Origin: Lachnospira sp. UBA5912
Lineage (GTDB): Bacteria > Bacillota > Clostridia > Lachnospirales > Lachnospiraceae
Assembly: GCA_002435585.1 (NCBI GenBank)
Contig: DJDY01000092.1
Span: forward strand, 1-5,569
Direction of reading: 5' to 3'
Length of the DNA: 5,569 nucleotides
The position numbers and the translations under genes are program-made. A model generated the notes under the pieces. It was not told the origin of the DNA and did no database searches. It saw only the letters and a list, made by a program, of their open reading frames with translations. Shown in pieces: positions 1-4,530 of the stretch; position 1 is the first letter of the stretch, and each line of letters opens with the position of its first letter.

Positions 1-159
1 GTTATTTGAAAAGTCTTAGAAATATCCAAGAGAATCTTCTGGCATCGCCTTTGTATGCACACCTGCGTTTCTCATATATGATGTCGTCCGTACATTAACC
101 GAATGTGTGTTAAACAACAATATAACTTACATTTACAAAGAAACAATCTTTTAACAAAA
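1..159. other. Left-edge intergenic sequence, no supported gene
   Basis: No gene can be supported here. The first 110 bases are clearly richer in G+C, with more CG dinucleotides, than the AT-rich bases 110-190, so they may be the tail of another element. Two short open frames exist. One is on the plus strand from 3 to a TAA at 96-98 and has no visible start. The other is on the minus strand, open from about 126 down to a TAA at 16-18, with an ATG at 75-73 that would give a 19-residue peptide. Neither has a ribosome-binding site or a recognisable product. A 5-bp inverted repeat (ACATT 92-96, AATGT 102-106) is too weak to call a terminator. Confidence 0.5.
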
Positions 160-189
160 TTGAAATAAAAAATTAATAAATGGTACTAA
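160..189 (+). promoter_or_regulatory. Candidate distal promoter for the pectate lyase gene
   Basis: TTGAAA at 160-165 could be a -35 box. After an 18-base spacer comes TACTAA at 184-189, preceded by TG at 181-182 as in an extended -10. The -10 match is poor (3 of 6), but the surroundings are very AT-rich. If used, the leader would be about 100 bases. This competes with the candidate at 207-235 and is the weaker of the two. Confidence 0.25.
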
Positions 190-206
190 TTTACCACGTT
201 ATCCTC

Positions 207-235
207 TGTACATTTTTGTGCAACACTGCTAAGAT
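207..235 (+). promoter_or_regulatory. Candidate proximal promoter for the pectate lyase gene
   Basis: TGTACA at 207-212 (4 of 6 to TTGACA) lies 17 bases upstream of TAAGAT at 230-235 (4 of 6 to TATAAT). The -10 is preceded by TGC, an extended -10 signature. Transcription would start near 242 and give a leader of about 55 bases holding the hairpins at 250-283 and the ribosome-binding site. The pattern is plausible but made of partial matches only. Confidence 0.35.
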
Positions 236-249
236 TAGTGCGTAAGACA

Positions 250-283
250 TTGTGTGCGAAAGCATATTGCACAAACAAGTGCA
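250..283 (+). promoter_or_regulatory. Leader with short mutually exclusive hairpins next to the ribosome-binding site
   Basis: GTGC/GCAC words recur and can pair in alternative ways. TGCAC at 268-272 can pair with GTGCA at 279-283 (6-base loop), two bases before the Shine-Dalgarno sequence. It can instead pair upstream, using GCACA 269-273 with TGTGC 253-257 (11-base loop). A small stem closed by a GAAA tetraloop (TGC-GAAA-GCA, 255-264, extendable with G-T pairs) is also possible. The stems are short, so a regulatory role is only a suggestion. The TGTGC-N11-GCACA symmetry could equally be a DNA-binding site. Confidence 0.25.
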
Positions 284-284
284 T

Positions 285-291
285 AAGGAGG
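285..291 (+). promoter_or_regulatory. Ribosome-binding site of the pectate lyase gene
   Basis: AAGGAGG is a full-strength Shine-Dalgarno sequence, six bases before the ATG at 298. It fixes the start codon and implies efficient translation. Confidence 0.9.
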
Positions 292-297
292 TAAAAC

Positions 298-3200
298 ATG
301 AAAGCTAACATTAGCAAGGGTGTCCGTAAAGGATGGGCGTGGATACTTGCAGCACTTATGGTTGTAAGCATCATTATTCCAGCTTCATTATCAACAGCTA
401 AAGCAGAAGTTGGAGCAGTACAATTCAATGGAACAGCACAGGGCTGGCTTGAATCAGCTTATGCAGAGTGGTCTATTGATAAGGAGGCAGATGGATATAC
501 AGCATATATCAAAAAGGCTTCCCAGTCAGATTCAGCATATGCAAGAATTGACAACGAACTTATAAGAAAGTACAAGAATTACTACAGGGTAGATGCCATA
601 GGTCTTGCGGCAGGAGACTATGTTATCAAAGTAGTACCAGTAAAGAATGGAAAAGAAGTAACAGCTAAGGCTGAAGTTACAGATGTTCTTAATGTAAGCT
701 CATACGACAGATCAGGCTTCGCATTTTCTTCTGAATCAAGATATAAGACAGGTTCGGGAGCATATAATGAAGATGGAACACTTAAGAGTGATGCAATCGT
801 TCTTTATGTAACCAATGATAATGCCAGAACCATAACAGCAGGTATTATGGAAGCAAAGGGCGAGAAGGAGTACACAGGACTCCAGACTATTATTGATGCA
901 TATACAAAGAGTGCCAGTAAGGGTGTAGAAACAAGGGCACTTGATGTAAGGGTAATAGGATGTCTTACAGATTCAGGTATGGATAAGTTCTCAAGCTCAG
1001 CTGAGGGTGTGCAGATAAAAGGAGCAAGTGCTTATTCTAATCTTAATATGACTATAGAGGGAGTTGGCGAAGATGCAAGTATAAACGGATTCGGATTCCT
1101 TTTAAGAAATGCAGGTAATGTAGAGATGAGAAATCTTTCAATCCTTAACTTTATGGATGATGGAATCTCACTTGACACAGCTAACTGCAATGTATGGATA
1201 CATAATGTAGACCTTTACTATGGCAAGGTTGGTGGGGATGCTGACCAGGCTAAGGGTGATGGCTCTATAGATATAAAGGGTGATTCACAGTATATAACAG
1301 TGTCATATGTACATTTCTATGATTCAGGTAAGTGCTCATTATGTGGCATGAAGAGTGAAAGTGGTCCTAACTATATAACATATCATCATAACTGGTTTGA
1401 CCATTCTGACTCAAGACATGCAAGAGTTAGAACTATGTCAGTACATATGTACAACAATTATTATGATGGCAACGCAAAGTATGGTGTAGGTTCAACTATG
1501 GGTTCTTCTGTATATGTAGAGAACAACTACTTTAGAAACTGTAAGTATCCTATGCTTTCATCTAACCAGGGTACTGATGCTTTAGGTGAAGGTACATTTT
1601 CAGGTGAGAATGGTGGTATCATCAAAGCCTATGGCAACGAAATAGTTGGCGCAACAGGTATAATATATGCTAATGCAGCATCAGTTACAGGTGAGGCAGC
1701 CAATGCAGCAACATTTGATGCATATCTTGCATCATCAGCAGGCGAAAAGGTACCATCATCATACAAGACAGCAGCAGGTGGTACAACATATGATAACTTT
1801 GATACAACTAAAGACCTTGGAGTTAAGGCAGGAAGTCTTATATCAGCAAAAGATGTTCCAGCACTTATTACATCTGATAAGGGAGCTGGAAGTCTTGGAA
1901 GAGGTGTTATCGACTGGAAGTTCAGTGATGAGGATGATACAGTATATACTGTAGATAAAGATTTAAAGGCGGCAGTTACTAATTATAAGAACACAGAGCT
2001 TGTAGCAGTTGGTGGTACTAATGCCAGCATAGTAGCTCCAGAGCCTTCAACAGACGAAACGACAAAAGCAACAGAGAGCACAACAAAGTCTACAGAAAAG
2101 GCTACAACAGCCAAAGCAACAGAGAGTACAACAAAGTCTACAGAAAAAGCTACAACAGCTAAAGCTACAGAAGCAACGAAGTCCACAGAGAAAGAAACGA
2201 CAGGTTCAGATACTAAGAATAGTTATGATAAGACAAGTCTTTCTTACTCAGGCGCATATACAGATCTAAGCACAAAGAAGGATTCTGATTTTAAGAATGC
2301 AAAGTATGTTTCATCAGCATCTGAGATTCTTACAGCTATAAGCAGTGCAAAGGCTGGAGATGTTATTATAGTCAAGGGTGGAACTTACAAATTCACAGAT
2401 ACAATAGTTATTAATAACGCCATGAATGGAAGCAGTAGTGCTTACATAGTTGTTAAGGCGGCTGATGGCGCAGAGGTTAAGTTTGACTTTTCAGCACAGA
2501 CACTTAATGGTGCTAACAGAGGTGTAGTTGTTGATGGAGATTACTGGTATTTTGAAGGAATCAACTTCTATGGAGCTGGTGATAACGGCGTGTTACTTGC
2601 CGGTAACAACAACATTTTTGAAAAATGTGTATTTGAAGCAAACAGAGATTCAGGACTTCAGATATCAAGATATGATACAACAGCAGCAACTAAGGATTTA
2701 TGGCCATCAAACAACCTTATAATAAACTGTACAGCATTTGATAACTGCGATTATCCAGACCAGGGTGGTACAGGTGAAAATGCGGATGGTTTTGCAGCAA
2801 AGCTTACATGCGGTGAAGGCAATGTATTTGATGGATGTATATCATATTGCAACTCTGATGATGGATGGGATCTTTTCGCTAAGTCAGCTACAGGTCCGAT
2901 TGGTGTAGTAACTATAAGAAACTGCGTTTCATTTGGTAACGGAACATTATCTAACGGAGTGCATTATGCTAACGGAGATATGAATGGTTTCAAGCTTGGT
3001 GGTTCAGGTGTAGGTACACCTCATGTTGTACTTAACTGCCTTTCATTTAACAATGGAGCAACAGGCTTTACTGATAACAACAACCCATCAGGTCTTACGA
3101 TTATGAATGCTACAGCATGGGGCAATGGTAAGTCAGCAAAGAAGGGTAACTTCTTATGCTACAGAGCATCATCATCAGCTGTATACGTAGGACTTGTTTC

Positions 3201-4158
3201 AGCAAATGCTATTGATTCAGATAAATTTACAGGTAATATGAATGATTCAATATATTACAATACAGGTAAGTACTATAGATTATCAGGATTATTACCAACA
3301 CCTGTTGTTAATGGTGACAAGAAGGGAACAGTAGTAGATAACCCATCTGCTGTTGCAGGTATGTTTAAGAATACTGATAATTCTATCAATCTTAATGATA
3401 ATGTAGACAAGCAGTTAAGAAATGCTGATGGAACTATTAATATGAAGGGACTTTACGAAACACAGGGAAGCTATTCAACACTTGGAGCACATTTTAATGT
3501 AGCTAATCAGGTTATAAGTGTTACAGGTAAGACGTCAGGTGAGGTAAAGCCAACAGAAAAAACAACAGAGCCAACAAAGGCATCAGAGAAGACAACAGAG
3601 TCAACAAAGGCAACAGAGAAGACAACAGAGTCAACAAAAGCAACAGAGAAAACAACAGAGTCAACAAAGGCAACAGAAAAAACAACAGAATCAAAGACCG
3701 ATTCAACAGTAAGTGGTACTAAGCTTGTTCTTAATGCTAATGATGTTAAGACAGGAAAGTTAAAATCAACATATACTGTAGATGGTTTTAAGATTATTGC
3801 TGGAAGTAAAGCTACAGTTACAGTAGATAAGAGCAGCAAAGAATATAAGGGTATAGACTTTACAAGAAGAATCAAGCTTTCTGGCAAGGGCAGCACAAGC
3901 GGAAGAGCTATTGCTTTTAAGACTGCTGGTGAATCTAAGGTAAAGGTATATGCTACAAGCTCAAGCACAGATGAATCAAGACTTATTAAAATTGTTGATA
4001 AGAATGGAAATGATGTTACAGATACATCAAAGATTCCAGGAAATTCACTTAAGTCAGTTTCATTCAGAGTACCAGATGCAGGTGAATATTATCTTATAGC
4101 TGAGGATGGCGGAGTTAATATTTATTATGTAGAGGTATCTAATGGAGTAGCATACTAG
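298..4158 (+). CDS. Secreted two-domain pectate lyase (PL1 + PL9) with C-terminal putative carbohydrate-binding module
   Basis: This 1286-residue exported enzyme is predicted to cut homogalacturonan by Ca2+-dependent beta-elimination outside the cell. The start is fixed by AAGGAGG six bases upstream and by the signal peptide that follows: K/R-rich n-region, hydrophobic core about 13-31, probable cleavage after A-K-A at 36. The order is then a beta-rich module (about 40-135), PL1 (about 137-575), Thr/Lys/Glu linker (about 582-642), PL9 (about 645-1075), second linker (1084-1133) and a C-terminal beta-sandwich-like module (about 1138-1286). Both lyase active sites look intact, so this is probably a true two-catalytic-site enzyme. 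I see no LPXTG, SLH repeats or dockerin, so release into the medium, or retention by binding pectin, is likely. A PL1/PL9 chain with a pectin-binding module is known from Ruminococcus flavefaciens (cellulosomal, CBM77). The gene appears monocistronic. The family is nearly certain; exact substrate preference (pectate or methylated pectin) cannot be read from sequence. Confidence 0.95.
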   Translation: MKANISKGVRKGWAWILAALMVVSIIIPASLSTAKAEVGAVQFNGTAQGWLESAYAEWSIDKEADGYTAYIKKASQSDSAYARIDNELIRKYKNYYRVDAIGLAAGDYVIKVVPVKNGKEVTAKAEVTDVLNVSSYDRSGFAFSSESRYKTGSGAYNEDGTLKSDAIVLYVTNDNARTITAGIMEAKGEKEYTGLQTIIDAYTKSASKGVETRALDVRVIGCLTDSGMDKFSSSAEGVQIKGASAYSNLNMTIEGVGEDASINGFGFLLRNAGNVEMRNLSILNFMDDGISLDTANCNVWIHNVDLYYGKVGGDADQAKGDGSIDIKGDSQYITVSYVHFYDSGKCSLCGMKSESGPNYITYHHNWFDHSDSRHARVRTMSVHMYNNYYDGNAKYGVGSTMGSSVYVENNYFRNCKYPMLSSNQGTDALGEGTFSGENGGIIKAYGNEIVGATGIIYANAASVTGEAANAATFDAYLASSAGEKVPSSYKTAAGGTTYDNFDTTKDLGVKAGSLISAKDVPALITSDKGAGSLGRGVIDWKFSDEDDTVYTVDKDLKAAVTNYKNTELVAVGGTNASIVAPEPSTDETTKATESTTKSTEKATTAKATESTTKSTEKATTAKATEATKSTEKETTGSDTKNSYDKTSLSYSGAYTDLSTKKDSDFKNAKYVSSASEILTAISSAKAGDVIIVKGGTYKFTDTIVINNAMNGSSSAYIVVKAADGAEVKFDFSAQTLNGANRGVVVDGDYWYFEGINFYGAGDNGVLLAGNNNIFEKCVFEANRDSGLQISRYDTTAATKDLWPSNNLIINCTAFDNCDYPDQGGTGENADGFAAKLTCGEGNVFDGCISYCNSDDGWDLFAKSATGPIGVVTIRNCVSFGNGTLSNGVHYANGDMNGFKLGGSGVGTPHVVLNCLSFNNGATGFTDNNNPSGLTIMNATAWGNGKSAKKGNFLCYRASSSAVYVGLVSANAIDSDKFTGNMNDSIYYNTGKYYRLSGLLPTPVVNGDKKGTVVDNPSAVAGMFKNTDNSINLNDNVDKQLRNADGTINMKGLYETQGSYSTLGAHFNVANQVISVTGKTSGEVKPTEKTTEPTKASEKTTESTKATEKTTESTKATEKTTESTKATEKTTESKTDSTVSGTKLVLNANDVKTGKLKSTYTVDGFKIIAGSKATVTVDKSSKEYKGIDFTRRIKLSGKGSTSGRAIAFKTAGESKVKVYATSSSTDESRLIKIVDKNGNDVTDTSKIPGNSLKSVSFRVPDAGEYYLIAEDGGVNIYYVEVSNGVAY
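706..2022 (+). other. PL1-family pectate lyase domain (residues about 137-575)
   Basis: This is a right-handed parallel beta-helix polysaccharide lyase domain of the PelC type. The best landmark is H363-H364-N365 followed by S372-R373-H-A-R-V-R378 and the VHMYNNYY strand (382-389). By position, R373 and R378 match the two active-site arginines of Dickeya PelC (R218 and R223). D321-G-S-I-D325 matches the calcium pair E166/D170, and D287/D288 lies where PelC has its other calcium aspartates. K345, in the SGKCSLCG segment, is a good candidate for the conserved K190. Two differences from PelC stand out: Ala375 replaces the usual Pro of the R-x-P-R motif, and a C346-x-x-C349 pair sits beside the catalytic lysine. 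Domain edges are approximate. Confidence 0.9.
2065..2202 (+). repeat. 16-residue (48-bp) repeats in the PL1-PL9 linker
   Basis: The unit KATESTTKSTEKATTA occurs at residues 590-605 and 606-621. A decayed third copy follows from 622 to about 635 and lacks two residues. The first two copies (2065-2112 and 2113-2160) differ at only three third-codon positions, all synonymous, which points to a fairly recent duplication. The tract is charged, rich in Thr/Lys/Glu and free of aromatic residues and cysteine, as expected for a flexible extracellular spacer between two catalytic domains. Confidence 0.9.
2230..3522 (+). other. PL9-family pectate lyase domain (residues about 645-1075)
   Basis: This second catalytic beta-helix has the PL9 signature. 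N828-A-D830-G-F, followed by S853-D854-D855-G-W-D858, has the same spacing as the calcium ligands D209, D233, D234 and D237 of Dickeya Pel9A. K899 in N-G-F-K-L-G-G is placed like the catalytic lysine K273, with a loop five residues longer between. The Asn-rich ladder (NNN at 786 and nearby, NNLIINC, NNN at 928 and nearby) and repeated NC/FDGC strands fit stacked helix turns. In this family calcium positions the substrate and lysine acts as the base. Nothing suggests an inactive copy. Confidence 0.9.
3547..3696 (+). repeat. 10-residue (30-bp) repeats in the PL9 to C-terminal module linker
   Basis: Five head-to-tail copies of KATEKTTEST cover residues 1084-1133. The first copy varies (KPTEKTTEPT), the second has Ser for Thr at position 3, and the last ends in Lys. 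Units 2-4 (3577-3666) are nearly identical at the DNA level. The coding strand has about one T per 30 bases, and nearly every Thr codon is ACA. The array probably changes length by slippage or unequal exchange. It is shorter in period than the first linker but made of the same Thr/Glu/Lys words. Confidence 0.9.
3709..4155 (+). other. C-terminal beta-sandwich-like module, putative pectin-binding CBM (residues about 1138-1286)
   Basis: About 150 residues follow the second linker. They show alternating short beta strands, no cysteine, many Lys/Arg, and a closing pattern (AGEYYLIAEDGG then NIYYVEV) typical of small extracellular beta-sandwich modules. Its place behind PL1 and PL9 matches the Ruminococcus flavefaciens PL1/9 enzyme, whose CBM77 binds homogalacturonan through basic residues. 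I therefore suggest a CBM77-like or related pectin-binding role. Membership of that exact family is an inference from architecture and general look, not from an alignment. Confidence 0.6.
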
Positions 4159-4193
4159 ATTATCGGCTGTGCATGGATAAAAAAGATTTATAA

Positions 4194-4234
4194 TTATAAA
4201 GGCGCATGAGAAAATTCTCCATGCGCCTTTATAA
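4194..4234. terminator. Strong hairpin, probable bidirectional terminator
   Basis: A perfect 15-bp stem (4194-4208 with 4220-4234, core AAAGGCGCATG) encloses an 11-base loop that can pair further (GAGA with TCTC). It lies 35 bases after the pectate lyase stop codon. On the plus strand the bases after the stem are T-rich only in part (GATTTTATT). On the minus strand a run of six T (complement of 4181-4186) follows about eight bases beyond the stem. The hairpin also lies just past the stop codon of the minus-strand remnant at 4243, so it probably served two converging genes. Confidence 0.8.
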
Positions 4235-4242
4235 ATATGATT

Positions 4243-4356
4243 TTATTGAATTGTATGATTCCAATCAGCATATTCGTCAATCAGTTTATATACATTTCCA
4301 AAGTGTCAGCCAAATTCAACAATATCAACAATTAGCATGAACCAATACAGTTGATT
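4243..4356 (-). pseudogene. Remnant of a convergent gene, C-terminal fragment with an in-frame stop
   Basis: Read on the minus strand from 4356 down to a TAA at 4245-4243, this gives 37 codons with protein-like composition. They are broken once by TGA at 4308-4306, between VDIVEFG and HFGNVY, and end in KLIDEYADWNHTIQ. If TGA was once TGG (Trp), the frame would be continuous. Upstream the frame meets stops at 4359-4357 and 4365-4363 and enters the AT-rich repeat, so the 5' part of the gene is gone. A terminator hairpin starts eight bases after the final TAA, as expected behind a real gene. I do not recognise the protein. The fragment is short, so chance cannot be excluded. Confidence 0.45.
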
Positions 4357-4379
4357 TTAATATTAGTTGTTACTATAAT
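4351..4379 (+). promoter_or_regulatory. Sigma-A-type promoter of the ketopantoate reductase family gene
   Basis: TTGATT at 4351-4356 (4 of 6 to TTGACA) is followed, after an optimal 17-base spacer, by a perfect TATAAT at 4374-4379. Transcription would start near 4386 and give a leader of about 145 bases containing the AT-rich repeat. A further TATAAT at 4392-4397 lacks a good -35. This is the best promoter match in the window, but in such AT-rich sequence the -10 alone is weak evidence. Confidence 0.6.
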
Positions 4380-4420
4380 AGTAATTATTATTATAATATC
4401 AATCATTACTATTATAGTAA
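4370..4420. promoter_or_regulatory. Two 15-bp palindromes over and after the -10 box, possible operators
   Basis: TTACTATAATAGTAA (4370-4384) and TTACTATTATAGTAA (4406-4420) are both perfect 7-1-7 palindromes that differ only in the central base. Their centres are 36 bp apart. The first covers the TATAAT of the promoter and the second lies about 20-35 bases after the expected start, the classic arrangement for repression. The 7-1-7 plan is that of Fur/PerR-family boxes, but the bases do not match a known box well. Single ATAGTAA half-sites recur at 4447 and 4462. Because the stretch is low-complexity, chance is a real alternative. Confidence 0.4.
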
Positions 4421-4500
4421 TGATTATTGTAATGGTAATTATTGTTATAGTAATTATCGTAATAGTAATTATTGTTATAGCAGTAGTTGTTATTATAATA
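4381..4500. repeat. Degenerate AT-rich repeat, 15-bp units
   Basis: The tract consists almost wholly of A and T with occasional G, in imperfect units of 15 (sometimes 18 or 21) bases. The clearest are GTAATTATTGTTATA at 4435-4449 and 4465-4479, with GTAATTATCGTAATA between them (4450-4464). Because all periods are multiples of three, several frames stay open: Ile/Val on the plus strand, Tyr/Asn and Ile/Thr on the minus strand. None looks like a folded protein. An 11-bp inverted repeat (4401-4411 and 4415-4425) and a 16-bp one (4370-4385 and 4405-4420) overlap its left part. It lies between the gene remnant and the start of the reductase gene. Confidence 0.75.
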
Positions 4501-4520
4501 AAAATATGTTATATGGAAAT

Positions 4521-4524
4521 GAGG
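4521..4524 (+). promoter_or_regulatory. Ribosome-binding site deciding the reductase start
   Basis: GAGG lies six bases before the ATG at 4531. No comparable site precedes the TTG at 4351. The in-frame ATGs at 4513 and 4519 lack a well-spaced one, so 4531 is preferred. Confidence 0.7.
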
Positions 4525-4530
4525 ATTGTT

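Noticed and set aside
186..428. Minus-strand open frame of 80 residues across the leader and the signal-peptide region
   Set aside because: It overlaps the strongly supported lyase start in antisense, has no recognisable domain or ribosome-binding site, and reads as the complement of the hydrophobic signal peptide.
1667..1954. Plus-strand frame of 95 residues, rich in Gln and His, inside the PL1 region
   Set aside because: It is a frame-shifted reading of the lyase with biased composition and no features of its own.
1983..2186. Minus-strand repetitive hydrophobic frame opposite linker 1
   Set aside because: It is only the complement of the Thr/Lys/Glu repeats; a T-rich antisense strand automatically gives Val/Phe/Ser repeats.
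2528..2722. Plus-strand frame of 64 residues inside the PL9 region
   Set aside because: It is a shifted frame of a gene whose catalytic motifs are continuous in the main frame.
2065..3696. Tandem repeats considered as a CRISPR array
   Set aside because: The units are contiguous, have no unique spacers, are in frame, and encode linker sequence inside one long gene.
3507..3968. Two overlapping minus-strand frames opposite linker 2, rich in Leu or in SVVFSVAFVD-type repeats
   Set aside because: These are antisense shadows of the 30-bp repeats; the plus strand encodes the clearly supported lyase.
4237..4335. Plus-strand 32-codon open frame (ATG 4237 to TAG 4335) after the terminator
   Set aside because: It has no ribosome-binding site, begins just after the terminator stem, and has less protein-like composition than the opposite strand.
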